From Pseudomonas migulae NBRC 103157 (GTDB taxonomy: Bacteria > Pseudomonadota > Gammaproteobacteria > Pseudomonadales > Pseudomonadaceae), in contig NZ_BDAG01000019.1 in NCBI RefSeq assembly GCF_002091715.1, forward strand, positions 1 to 64,000: a DNA stretch of 64,000 nucleotides, given 5' to 3'. Shown here in pieces: positions 39,034 through 48,001 of this stretch (its first letter is position 1; the number at the start of each line of letters is the position of its first letter). Position numbers and translations under genes: made by a program. A model generated the notes under the pieces. It was not told the DNA's origin. It worked only from the letters and a program-made list of their open reading frames with translations, and ran no database searches.

Positions 39034-40899
39034 ATGCAACTCAGTGGTTTCAACAGTACGTCCAATCGAGTCTTCGATTTCATTTGCCTGTGGATGCTTC
39101 CACTCGGCTATCTTTTGCTTCTGTGCTCGCTGTTCTTCCTGCCGGACCGTAGCCTGCTTCACAAGCTCTACTACGGTTTGTTCAGCATTCCAGCGCTGAT
39201 AGCGCTTTGCTTGCGTCCGCGCGAACTCAAAGAGTTGCTGCGCGAGCCGATCTTCATTGCGGTGCTGCTGTTTGCCGGGTGGGCGCTCTTGAGTCTGAGC
39301 TGGAGCCCGGGCGATGAAGGATTTTCCGGCAAGTTCAAGCCACCGCTCCACACGCTGATGCTGTTTGTCGGGTGCTACCTGTTGGTGCGCTACCGCAGTG
39401 AAGTCGTCCAGCCCCTGCTGTTCAGCGCCGCGATAGTCGGGCTGATCGCGTCGATCTACAACCTGTACACGTTTGCCCACGTCTATGAGCCGGGCCGGCG
39501 CCTGATTGGTGGCGGCGCGTTCGACAATCCCTTGTTGAGCTCGCACTTGTTCGGTTTCTTCTGCGCCTATTGGCTGAGCCTGAGCATGACCTGCAAGCGC
39601 CCGCAGATACTCTGGTTGAGCATTCCGGCAATGGCGATCATGTTCATTGCCGTGATCGCCACCGGCTCCCGGACACCGCTGGTTGCCCTGACGCTGGCAG
39701 CGCTGTGGCTGGGCTTCATCTGCTGGAACCGTCGGTCCATCGTTTTGCTGGGCATCATGCTCGTCGGCGGAGCGTCTGTGATTGCGCTTTTCTCGAACAT
39801 GATTTTCGGACGAGGCGATTCCTATCGTTTCGAAATCTGGAAGATGGTCCTGCAAAAAATCGCCGAACACCCCTGGATCGGCCATGGCTATGACGCCAGC
39901 CTGAACGTCGATCCTGGCGTGGGCTACACGCTGGCAGAACCCCACAGTTTCGCCCTGGGCGTTCTCTACTATGTCGGTATTTTCGGTTTTATCCCGTGGC
40001 TGTTCTTCCAGGCCTGGAGCCTGCTGAGCAGCTGGCGCCATCGAGTGCAACCGCTGTTCATCATCGCCTCGACCTGGCTGGTGTTCGGTATCGGTGCGGG
40101 CCTGACCGAAGGCGGCGGGATCATTTCACGCCCCAAGGAACACTGGTTCCTGCTTTGGATTCCCCTGGCACTGATCGCCGCGTTGAGTATCAACCAGCGC
40201 GCTGGCCGCCTGCTGGCCATGCCGATCAAGCAACTGGCGCAAGCAGCCCTGGAAAAACTGACGGCCAACGCCCAGGTGATCGAGGAAGATGGTCTGGGCC
40301 CCAAGGTCCTGCGCCTGGTCGATGGCAGTTTCCTCAAGCTGTTCCGTCGTCGCCGCTGGTACACCTCGGGCAGCTTCGATCCGTATTCCGAACGCTTTGC
40401 CATCAACAGCGAGCGGCTGCGCCGAATGGGCATCCCGACGCCGCAGATCCTGGCTCTGTACCGCCTCAAGGACGGCAGCAGCGCCGTGCACTACACGCCT
40501 CTGCCGGGCAATACCCTGCGCCAGGTCCTGCAAGCGATCACGGCTCCGGACGTGCGACAGGCGCTGGTCGAGCGATTCGGCAAATTCATGGCGCAACTGC
40601 ACGAGCAGGGGGTGTATTTCCGGTCTCTGCATCTGGGTAACGTGCTGGTGCTGGAGGACGGCGAGTTCGGCCTTATCGACGTAGCGGACCTGCGCCTTTA
40701 CCCTTCGTCACTGAGCCTGTCCCTGCGTCAGCGCAACCTGCGCCATATGCAGCGCTACACCGTCGATCATCGCTGGTTGTTCGAAGATCATTTTCAGGCG
40801 CTGCTTCAGGGTTACGCCGTGACGGCATCGAAATCCGCGGTGGATAACCTGCACAGGCAAGTACTGGCAGCCAATCAGCCCGAGCGGGCTCATGTATGA
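39034..40899 (+). CDS. waaL: O-antigen ligase (WaaL) fused to a kinase-like domain
   Basis: 621 aa. Residues 1-390 are a polytopic O-antigen ligase (Wzy_C type): conserved Arg213 (ATGSRTPL) and the long periplasmic loop with GHGYDASLN and His304 (EPHSFALGVLYYVG), close to the essential His303 of P. aeruginosa WaaL. It joins O-polysaccharide to lipid A-core in the periplasm. Residues 415-621 are a cytoplasmic Kdo-kinase/aminoglycoside-phosphotransferase fold. There the catalytic loop reads FRSLHLGN (529-536), with Ser where HxD has the catalytic Asp, although IDVAD (Asp549) stands at the metal-binding site. In PAO1 two adjacent genes (PA4999 and PA4998, from memory) match the halves. Confidence 0.93.
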   Translation: MQLSGFNSTSNRVFDFICLWMLPLGYLLLLCSLFFLPDRSLLHKLYYGLFSIPALIALCLRPRELKELLREPIFIAVLLFAGWALLSLSWSPGDEGFSGKFKPPLHTLMLFVGCYLLVRYRSEVVQPLLFSAAIVGLIASIYNLYTFAHVYEPGRRLIGGGAFDNPLLSSHLFGFFCAYWLSLSMTCKRPQILWLSIPAMAIMFIAVIATGSRTPLVALTLAALWLGFICWNRRSIVLLGIMLVGGASVIALFSNMIFGRGDSYRFEIWKMVLQKIAEHPWIGHGYDASLNVDPGVGYTLAEPHSFALGVLYYVGIFGFIPWLFFQAWSLLSSWRHRVQPLFIIASTWLVFGIGAGLTEGGGIISRPKEHWFLLWIPLALIAALSINQRAGRLLAMPIKQLAQAALEKLTANAQVIEEDGLGPKVLRLVDGSFLKLFRRRRWYTSGSFDPYSERFAINSERLRRMGIPTPQILALYRLKDGSSAVHYTPLPGNTLRQVLQAITAPDVRQALVERFGKFMAQLHEQGVYFRSLHLGNVLVLEDGEFGLIDVADLRLYPSSLSLSLRQRNLRHMQRYTVDHRWLFEDHFQALLQGYAVTASKSAVDNLHRQVLAANQPERAHV

Positions 40900-40938
40900 C
40901 CGAAACCCTCGCCCGCTCGGCTCGTCAAACTTGAACGA

Positions 40939-41562
40939 TCAGACGGGCGTACGCTGACGCACGTAGGCAAGGAAGCCTTCGATGTCATCGCTGCAGAGTT
41001 TGTCACCCAGACTGTGCAACTCGGCTTGCGGCCAGTTCCACCAGGCACTCTGAAGCAGCAGCAGACGCTGCTCCTCAGGGAAGCGCCAACGCAGGAAACG
41101 CGCCGGATTGCCACCGACGACCGCGTAGGGCTCGACATCGCGAGTCACCAACGCACCCGCGGCAACGATTGCACCATCCCCCACCGTCACACCTGAAAGT
41201 ATCGTGCTGTTGGAGCACAGCCACACATCGTTGCCGATGTTCACATCGCCGTGGGTGCCGCTGTAACCGCTGATATGGGCGGCCTGTGCAACCATTACCG
41301 GAAACGGGAACGTGGTGACCCAATCGGCACGATGGTGGCCACCGAGAAAAATCTGCACGCCTTCAGCAATCGAGCAATACGCACCAATGCTCAGCGTCGA
41401 GCCTTCCTTCCAGTCATGGACCTGTGGCAAGCCATAGCTGCCACGGCCAAAGGCGTAGTCCGGATATTGCGCCTTGAAACGCGCCATGCCCCGCTCAAAC
41501 TTCGGTAGCTTTCTGATCGCTCGTTTTGCGCGTTTTTCCCGATAGCGTTGAATCCAGCCCAT
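40939..41562 (-). CDS. CatB-like hexapeptide O-acetyltransferase
   Basis: 207 aa. The left-handed beta-helix repeats are visible ([67 protein letters not shown]), with the catalytic-type His in GGHH. The [10 protein letters not shown] ending and the loop between coils are typical of xenobiotic/CatB acetyltransferases. In this position it probably O-acetylates the LPS core or O-antigen rather than chloramphenicol. It is the last gene of the minus-strand LPS operon and lies 3 bases after the GT2 gene; it is tail-to-tail with waaL. Confidence 0.85.
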   Translation of the reverse strand: MGWIQRYREKRAKRAIRKLPKFERGMARFKAQYPDYAFGRGSYGLPQVHDWKEGSTLSIGAYCSIAEGVQIFLGGHHRADWVTTFPFPVMVAQAAHISGYSGTHGDVNIGNDVWLCSNSTILSGVTVGDGAIVAAGALVTRDVEPYAVVGGNPARFLRWRFPEEQRLLLLQSAWWNWPQAELHSLGDKLCSDDIEGFLAYVRQRTPV

Positions 41563-41565
41563 GGC

Positions 41566-42447
41566 TCAATCTTTCTCCAACGGCAAGAACAAGCGTCCCA
41601 GGCCACGCCAGGTCTTCTTGTTCCACGCCTTGAACGGTATCTGCGCCAGCAGCTCCCGCGCCAGCTTGCGGTCTCGATTGGCGGTCTTCAGGAACATCGA
41701 ACTGAGGAACTTGTAGCGCACGTGCTCGTACAGCGGATGATCGCTGAACAGTGCATAGGTACGCAGAATGTTGTCGATCATGAAGCGGTGATTCTTGTAG
41801 GAGTTGGTGGCGTGTTTGCGATAGCGCGCCATCAGCACGTTCAAGCCATCGATGAAGTAACCGGCATGGGTCACCTTCAGCTCGATAAGCAAATCTTCCA
41901 GGCGAATGTTCGGATCGAATCCGCCGACCTTATCCAGCGCTTCGCGACGGATCATCAGGGTCGGTGCCGGCGGATAGGGTTTGCGCTCCAGGAACATGTC
42001 ATCGAAATCCAGACGGCGGAACGGCACATCGCGGCGCTGACGCGACTCCGGGTACGGCTTGCCGTCGGCGTCGATCAGTTCGATGTTGCCAGCGCAGATG
42101 CCGACCTCGGGCTTGCCATCCAGGTAAGCCACCTGCGTGGCGATGCGCTCGGGCAGCATGATGTCATCGGAACCGAAGGGCACGATCAGGCTACCCTTTG
42201 CGCGCGCAATGGCACCGTTGAGGGTATTGGTCAGCCCCTGATTCTGCTGAACACGGAAATCAAAGCCGTGTTGCGCCTGCAAGGCGTTGATCCGCTCGAC
42301 GCTGTCATCGCTGGAGCCATCATCGACCACCAGCAACTCGATGTTCGAATAGGTCTGGTTGAGGACGCTGAGAATGCTCTCCTCAATATAGCGACCGTGG
42401 TTATACGACGCGATGATGACCGTGACGATGGGTTGTGCGTCGCTCAT
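41566..42447 (-). CDS. GT2 glycosyltransferase (WapR-like rhamnosyltransferase)
   Basis: 293 aa. A GT-A glycosyltransferase with VTVIIASYNHGRYIEESILSVLNQTYSNIELLVVDDGSSDDS at its start and the metal-binding FGSDD near residue 95. By position it corresponds to PA5000 (wapR, an alpha-1,3-rhamnosyltransferase for the O-antigen acceptor site), but specificity cannot be read from sequence. It overlaps the upstream GT4 gene by four bases. Confidence 0.85.
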   Translation of the reverse strand: MSDAQPIVTVIIASYNHGRYIEESILSVLNQTYSNIELLVVDDGSSDDSVERINALQAQHGFDFRVQQNQGLTNTLNGAIARAKGSLIVPFGSDDIMLPERIATQVAYLDGKPEVGICAGNIELIDADGKPYPESRQRRDVPFRRLDFDDMFLERKPYPPAPTLMIRREALDKVGGFDPNIRLEDLLIELKVTHAGYFIDGLNVLMARYRKHATNSYKNHRFMIDNILRTYALFSDHPLYEHVRYKFLSSMFLKTANRDRKLARELLAQIPFKAWNKKTWRGLGRLFLPLEKD

Positions 42448-43598
42448 GAATGTTCCTTGCGGGCCTTGCTCAAGCCGGAGTCGATCAGGTTCAGGTACTC
42501 CTGGCGGAACACCTCGATATCGTGTTGTTCCTGGAGATAACGGTAGGCTTGTTCGCCCTTGGCCTTGAGCGCGTCATCCGGTAGCTCGAGGTAGGTATCC
42601 AGCGCTGCGACCAGGCTCGACACATCCTTCGGCGTAATCGCCAGACCACCTGCGCCCTCGATCAGCGGCAGCATCGCCGGCACATTGGAGGCGATCACCG
42701 GAAGATGACCGCTCATGCCTTCGAGCAATGCCAGCCCGAGACCTTCGGCCAGCGATGGCATGGTCCAGATGTCAAAGGCGCGAACGTACTGCAAGGCGTT
42801 TTCCTTGAAGCCCAGCAGGTGTGCACGCCCGCTCAGGCCCAGACGTTCGATCTCGGCGGCCAGGCGCGACTCTTCGCGGCCGGCACCGATGATCGCCAAC
42901 TGGGTGTTCGGGTACTTGTCCTTGAGAGCTGCGAACGCCTGCAACAGATAGGTGTGCCCCTTGACCGGCACCAACCGGCCCAACGCGCCGATCAGTCGCA
43001 CCGACGGATCGATGCCAAGCAGTTCACGGGCGCGTTCGCGGCTGTGTTGCAAGCCTTCGGCCTGTTCGATATCGATCGCATTGGTAATGGCGTAAGTGTT
43101 TTGATCGGTGAAACCGCAGTCACAGTCCAGCAGGTACTGTTTGACCGCCGGCGACACCCCGACAAAACGCCAGTGACGATCGATCAGGCGCTGGGTCTGG
43201 CGACGTCGGTAGAACCGGTCGTACTCACCAAAGCCGTGGGAGATACCGATGCACAGCGGCACTTTCAACCAGCGGTTGAGCGTCAGCATCATGTTGACCG
43301 GCTTGAAGCGGTTGCAGATCACCACATCGAATTTTTCTTTGCGGCAAAACTGATACAACCGCCACATGGCACGCAGGCGCATGCCCTTGAGCGACTTGTC
43401 GGAAAACTCGAAATAGACGGAACGCGCGGCACGGCTCACGGCCTCGCCCGGCCCTGGCTTGCCGCGCAGAAACGCAGCGGTCACCTCATAGCGATCATCC
43501 GGCAAAGCCTTGACGATCTGCTCTGCCAGGTCGGCAAAGTCATGGGCTTTGACATTGTAGTCAGGCTGCAACTGCAGAACCTTTGACCGTTGACTCAT
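42444..43598 (-). CDS. GT4 glycosyltransferase (Ssg-like)
   Basis: 384 aa, GT-B fold. The C-terminal domain carries LIGALGRLVPVKGHTYLLQAF and MPSLAEGLGLALLEGMSGHLPVIAS (the E-x7-E motif). It resembles wapH at 46871 in overall layout (both have ...FKPVNMMLTL.../...FKPIYIALLG... after the first 80 residues), so the two are likely paralogues. By synteny it matches PA5001 (Ssg, a cell-surface-sugar transferase). It overlaps both neighbours by four bases. Confidence 0.87.
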   Translation of the reverse strand: MSQRSKVLQLQPDYNVKAHDFADLAEQIVKALPDDRYEVTAAFLRGKPGPGEAVSRAARSVYFEFSDKSLKGMRLRAMWRLYQFCRKEKFDVVICNRFKPVNMMLTLNRWLKVPLCIGISHGFGEYDRFYRRRQTQRLIDRHWRFVGVSPAVKQYLLDCDCGFTDQNTYAITNAIDIEQAEGLQHSRERARELLGIDPSVRLIGALGRLVPVKGHTYLLQAFAALKDKYPNTQLAIIGAGREESRLAAEIERLGLSGRAHLLGFKENALQYVRAFDIWTMPSLAEGLGLALLEGMSGHLPVIASNVPAMLPLIEGAGGLAITPKDVSSLVAALDTYLELPDDALKAKGEQAYRYLQEQHDIEVFRQEYLNLIDSGLSKARKEHS

Positions 43599-44479
43599 AA
43601 CTCTCCCCGGTGAAAACCAGTCGCGTCGATGACCCAGGCGGGTTCAGCGGCGAGGCGCTTGATCTCCGCCGGATCGGGTTGAGGCAACCGTGGCCACTCG
43701 TTGCGCTTCCAGCAAACGAAATGGAAATACGGAAACCGGCGATCGCCATCGCGATCATTGGTCAGCTGGCCGTCGCGCCAAAACCATTGGTGCGGGAAAT
43801 TATCGGTCCCGTCATGCCACTTGATGCAGCCACCCGGCGTACTGAAGGCCTCGGTGAATTCACTGCGGCGGCGCCACGGGTTGAACTTGCCCACCAGCTT
43901 GAACAAGGGATCGGGGAAATTCTTGCGCCAGAGAAAGATTCGACTGAATGCGCCCTCATCCAGCGCGTGATGCTTCTGATCCGTGAACCGCGCTTCCCAG
44001 TCCTTGATCTGCCTGAACAACTCACGCTTGCGGGCGGTGTTTCTGATCAGGCAAAGATGCCCGGCCACTCGCCGCTCGTGGGTGGAGTACAGGTCGTATG
44101 AGGCGAGCCGATCCGCAGTGAAGTAACTGCGCAGGTCGCCATACACCAGGTCGATATCGCCGAATGCCCAGAAATCATAGCCCTCCAGGCGATCGGCATG
44201 AATAAGTCCGAACGCAGGCCTGATGTCGCACAGTTTGTAAGCCTGGGTCGGCGCAAAGTCGATACCCAGCCGCTGGGACACCAGCCTACAGTAATCGCTG
44301 AACAGCATGCTTTCGATGGTCACGTTGGGCGGCAGATTCTCGGGAACCCCGCAGTCCGTGAAGAACAACCAGTCGATGTCGGGATTGCAACGGCAGCTCT
44401 CCAGAAAAAACGGCATCCAGAAAGGCCAGCTGCCGAAATAAGGCATCAGAAACAAAATACGCGGGCATGGATTAATCAC
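43595..44479 (-). CDS. DUF6625-like putative glycosyltransferase
   Basis: 294 aa. It opens with PRILFLMPYFGSWPFWMPFFLESCRCNPDIDWLFFTDC, and has a DxD-type motif in WAFGDIDLVYGDLRSY near residue 110. It then has LDEGAFSRIF. This is the DUF6625 pattern, related to small GT-A transferases. The gene overlaps the ssg-like gene by four bases (ATGA), so it belongs to the same operon, and it seems to be an insertion relative to the PAO1 order. Specificity is unknown. Confidence 0.75.
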   Translation of the reverse strand: MINPCPRILFLMPYFGSWPFWMPFFLESCRCNPDIDWLFFTDCGVPENLPPNVTIESMLFSDYCRLVSQRLGIDFAPTQAYKLCDIRPAFGLIHADRLEGYDFWAFGDIDLVYGDLRSYFTADRLASYDLYSTHERRVAGHLCLIRNTARKRELFRQIKDWEARFTDQKHHALDEGAFSRIFLWRKNFPDPLFKLVGKFNPWRRRSEFTEAFSTPGGCIKWHDGTDNFPHQWFWRDGQLTNDRDGDRRFPYFHFVCWKRNEWPRLPQPDPAEIKRLAAEPAWVIDATGFHRGEL

Positions 44480-44532
44480 GGATTACTCGCTGTCAATGCT
44501 GGGAGCGCTGCCATGCTAGGCAGGGTTGTACT

Positions 44533-45978
44533 TCAGTTCTGCTTCGCAGGTGTTTCGCCGTGCTTCAGAAGCCAGAACAGTTCCTGGCGTCTGACCGCCT
44601 TGCGAAAGAATTCATTCTCGCCATAGAGGGGCGGCACTCTACTGGCCAAGAGCCACTGTATCAACCGACGCAGTCGCCGTTTGAATGGCATGCGTGGCTG
44701 CAGGTCATGCATCATCCCCAGCGCCATGGCTTTATCACGCTGAAGTTCCGGGGAAACCGGAAGGCAGCAAGGCTGCATCGGCACCGACGCATCGAAGGCG
44801 GGCGGCAGCGCGATGCCATGGCCGGCATCCCCCATGGGCCAGCGATCGTTGTCATGCAAATGATTGGCATAACCAAGCAACGTGGTCGGCTGCCACTCCA
44901 GGCCCCGCAGTGCTTCAAGGACCGCTTGTTGGGCGCATAGGTGATCCGGGTGCGGATCGAGCGTCGGGTGCGGCAACACAATGACTTCAGGGCGGGCCCG
45001 CAGCAGCAGTTCGCGCAGGTCGGCCAACAGGTTGTTCCAGGTCGGTGCACCATCGGCGTCACCCGGCAGTGCAAAGGGGTTCAACCGGCGGAACAAACGG
45101 GTGTCGTCCATCTCCGCTTCCCGCGAACCCACTGGCCGGGACGGTGTTGCCTGCATCGCCGCGAGCTGCAGGCAGAAATAGCCCAGCTGCACGCAATGGG
45201 CTTCGGGCACCCCGGCCCAGCGCGGCACGGCGATGCTGTCCCAGGCCCGCAGCCGCCCCTTCAGGCGCGCTGCTTCGACCTTGTTCAAGCCGATCTGCTG
45301 ATAATGTTCTGCTTCGATTTCGCCCGCAGTGAGGGTGACGATCCAGGCTTCGTCGGCCTGACTGTACAGACTGTATGCCGCCAGTTCGGCGTCGTCGGCA
45401 TGAGGGGCGATGACCATCACCCGCTGACGGCGGTAATCCGGTTGTTCGAACGCCCAGAGCACGGGTTCGCCCAGCACTCGGCAAAAACGTCCGCGCAGAC
45501 GCAACTCGCCTCGCGACAGCACTTGCGCCTGACCACTGAGGTTGAGGTAGCGCAGCCCGTTGACGCCACGCTCGAAGGTTTGCCGATCGGGATTATCACC
45601 ACCGGACAACTCGACAGCCGGGTCGATAAAGCGTCCCAGCCAGGTGCTTTTGACCCGCAGGGCCAGTATCAGCGTAGCGTCATCCACCAGCATGACGCCG
45701 TCATCCAGGCGTAAACGCTCACCGTCCAGGTGAATCTTGGGTTGCGGGGTATAAGGCGGGAAGCTGTACGCGTAATCGTCCTTGGGCGAATAAAACAAAT
45801 GGTCGGCGAACCAGGCTTCATGAGCGATCCAGCCCAGCACCGCCAGCACCAGCGGCAGCCACCAGGCCACCAGTACGCCGATGACAATCAACAGCACCAA
45901 GGCAATCAGCAGGCCGATGCGTTTGTTGCGCCGGTGGCGCTTGAGCAGTTGCTGTTTACGACTCATGGGTTCGCTCAT
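44533..45978 (-). CDS. dnpA: PIG-L family de-N-acetylase, membrane-anchored (DnpA)
   Basis: 481 aa. One N-terminal membrane segment (about 20-52) is preceded by a Lys/Arg-rich stretch. The zinc-binding PIG-L motifs are present: VMVIAPHADDAELAAYSLY and VLPHPTLDPHPDHLCAQQAV. In P. aeruginosa the gene in this place (PA5002) is dnpA, a de-N-acetylase linked to fluoroquinolone tolerance in persister assays; LPS sugar is the probable substrate. It overlaps mig-14 by four bases. Confidence 0.88.
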   Translation of the reverse strand: MSEPMSRKQQLLKRHRRNKRIGLLIALVLLIVIGVLVAWWLPLVLAVLGWIAHEAWFADHLFYSPKDDYAYSFPPYTPQPKIHLDGERLRLDDGVMLVDDATLILALRVKSTWLGRFIDPAVELSGGDNPDRQTFERGVNGLRYLNLSGQAQVLSRGELRLRGRFCRVLGEPVLWAFEQPDYRRQRVMVIAPHADDAELAAYSLYSQADEAWIVTLTAGEIEAEHYQQIGLNKVEAARLKGRLRAWDSIAVPRWAGVPEAHCVQLGYFCLQLAAMQATPSRPVGSREAEMDDTRLFRRLNPFALPGDADGAPTWNNLLADLRELLLRARPEVIVLPHPTLDPHPDHLCAQQAVLEALRGLEWQPTTLLGYANHLHDNDRWPMGDAGHGIALPPAFDASVPMQPCCLPVSPELQRDKAMALGMMHDLQPRMPFKRRLRRLIQWLLASRVPPLYGENEFFRKAVRRQELFWLLKHGETPAKQN

Positions 45979-46874
45979 ACGGTGAAGACCGGCACAGGAT
46001 TACACCAGCGGTCCTTGTATTCACGGTCGGCGCGACCGAAGGAAAAGCGCAGCGGCTTGTCCAGCGCACGTGCATGCTCCCAGGCGCTTTGAGTATTGAG
46101 AAAGCTCAAGACGCTTCCGGGGCTGAATTCACGGGTTTCGGGATCGACGCCACCGTTGATGTACTCGACGCTGATCCATTGCGGCGCTTCGACGCGGTAC
46201 ACCAGTTGAATCGCAATCGGCGCATCGTTCAGGAAAATCACCGAGCCGATCAGCAAGTCACGCAACAACTCGATCACCTCGGCCATGCGCTCGGCACCGG
46301 TCGCGGGGAAACCCCAGCGACGCTGGAACAAGTCGCAGTAGATCGCCGCCAGCTCGCCGCTGGAAAACTCGCTGACCGGACGCACCGCGCCGCCCGCCTC
46401 TTCCAGCAAACGCAATTCGCGACGCTGGTTATAGCGAAACTTCTTCGACAGTTCTTCGGGCGTGCGCGCCATGGCCAGTTGTTCTGCCTGCAGCCTGATG
46501 CCGCTGAAGCGGCCTTCATTCAGCGCGGACAAGTAACGTGCACGATGGCGCAGGGGGGCTTGCGTATCAGCGGCGGCAGGCAGGATGAACTCAGCATTGC
46601 CGAGGTCGAACAGGCCCTTTTTACCGTTACGCTTGAGCACGTCCTTGGACAAGGCAAGGTCGCGCCCCCAGGTCGCAATCGCAGCCTGGACTTCGCCATT
46701 CGGCGCCCAGGCCAGGTAACGCACCGGAATATCGGCCAACTGCGCCAGGCGCTCGACCACCATTGGATGAGTGGCAACGCTGCCACCATAACGGTGCCAG
46801 GCCTCGGTGTACGTCGAGGCGTCGATCACCGACCAGCCACGCTCGCGCCATCCTTGAAATCGGTTGAGCATCAA
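45975..46874 (-). CDS. mig-14: Mig-14 family protein
   Basis: 299 aa, GNAT/FemAB-like. It begins LNRFQGWRERGWSVIDASTYTEAWHRYGGSVATHPMVV and contains LSKKFRYNQRRELRLLEEAGG and the ERMAEVIELLRDLLIGSVIFLND segment. Mig-14 in Salmonella is required for resistance to antimicrobial peptides and is inner-membrane associated. In Pseudomonas it sits in the LPS core cluster (PA5003). It overlaps both dnpA and wapH by four bases. Confidence 0.88.
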   Translation of the reverse strand: MMLNRFQGWRERGWSVIDASTYTEAWHRYGGSVATHPMVVERLAQLADIPVRYLAWAPNGEVQAAIATWGRDLALSKDVLKRNGKKGLFDLGNAEFILPAAADTQAPLRHRARYLSALNEGRFSGIRLQAEQLAMARTPEELSKKFRYNQRRELRLLEEAGGAVRPVSEFSSGELAAIYCDLFQRRWGFPATGAERMAEVIELLRDLLIGSVIFLNDAPIAIQLVYRVEAPQWISVEYINGGVDPETREFSPGSVLSFLNTQSAWEHARALDKPLRFSFGRADREYKDRWCNPVPVFTV

Positions 46875-48001
46875 CCCCTCGCCGCCAGTTCGGTGACGGT
46901 GGGCAAATGCCAGAAAGCATCGCGCACCGCGCGGTCGGAGAAGCGCTCACGCAAGCGGTCGAGCATCAGTTCGGCGCACTGACGGCGTTGCTGATCATCC
47001 ATCGCGGCCAGATGTTGCAACCCTTGAGCCAAGCGCTCGGCGTCCCCCAGCGGGAACAGAATGCCCACACCCTCGACCACTTCCTTCGCACCGCCGCATG
47101 CCGTTGCGAGCAATGGCACGCCGGCGGCCATGGCCTCCAGCAGCACCATGCCGAACGGTTCGTGATCGGAGCTCAAGGCAAACACATCGAAGGCACGGAA
47201 ATAACGACGGGCTTCGGGTACCTGGCCGAGGAACAGCACGCGGTCGCCGATTCCCAGCTCACGGGCCATGGCCTTGAGATCGCGCTCCAGCCGACCGATA
47301 CCGAGGATCACCAACTGGCTGTTCTCCGGCAAACCCGGTAACGCCGCGGCAAATCCGTGCAGCAACGTGGTCTGGTCCTTGTCCGGATGCAGCCTGCCGA
47401 CGTTGCCGATGATCCACGCATCCATGGACAAACCCAGGGTTTCCCGAGCTTCGCGAACCGACACGTGACTGTCTTGCAAGGCCTGCACATTGATGCGGTT
47501 ATAGAGCGTCTGAATCCGGTCAGCCGGCCATTTCGGCAGGCAGCTGCGCATATCGTCGCGCACGGCATCGGAGACCCCGAGCAGACTCAAACGCTTGCGG
47601 AAAAAGTTCGCAAAGAGTTTGCGAGTACCGCGTTTGTAGTCGTCAAACGCGTGATGCACACCGATCACCGGTAACGACGTGCCAAGCAAGGCGATGTAGA
47701 TCGGCTTGAAACGGTGAGCGATGCAAAAACTGAAATTGCGCGAAGCGGCGATCTTGCGCAGATCGCCGATGGCACCCAGCTTCAGGCCACGAATAGCCTT
47801 GGAGCTGTATTCCATGAACAGCACTTCATCGGAGGCACAGGCCTCGGCGACTCGGGCATCGGCAACCCCGGTCAGAAACACCGTGGTCACTCGATAACCG
47901 GTCCCCGCGAACAGACTGGCGTACTGCCGGGCGCAGTCCAGAAACGGACCGTCATAGCCGTGACAGAACTGCAGCACATGGCGTTCAGCCGAGCGTGTCA
48001 T
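46871..48001 (-). CDS. wapH: GT4 glycosyltransferase WapH
   Basis: 376 aa, GT-B fold. Donor-site motifs: IGNVGRLHPDKDQTTLLHGFAAAL and LSSDHEPFGMVLLEAMAAGVPLLATACGG. By synteny and family it corresponds to PA5004, WapH, a core glucosyltransferase in P. aeruginosa. Its start overlaps the carbamoyltransferase stop by 17 bases, which indicates coupled translation. It is similar in layout to the ssg-like gene at 42444. Confidence 0.83.
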   Translation of the reverse strand: MTRSAERHVLQFCHGYDGPFLDCARQYASLFAGTGYRVTTVFLTGVADARVAEACASDEVLFMEYSSKAIRGLKLGAIGDLRKIAASRNFSFCIAHRFKPIYIALLGTSLPVIGVHHAFDDYKRGTRKLFANFFRKRLSLLGVSDAVRDDMRSCLPKWPADRIQTLYNRINVQALQDSHVSVREARETLGLSMDAWIIGNVGRLHPDKDQTTLLHGFAAALPGLPENSQLVILGIGRLERDLKAMARELGIGDRVLFLGQVPEARRYFRAFDVFALSSDHEPFGMVLLEAMAAGVPLLATACGGAKEVVEGVGILFPLGDAERLAQGLQHLAAMDDQQRRQCAELMLDRLRERFSDRAVRDAFWHLPTVTELAARG

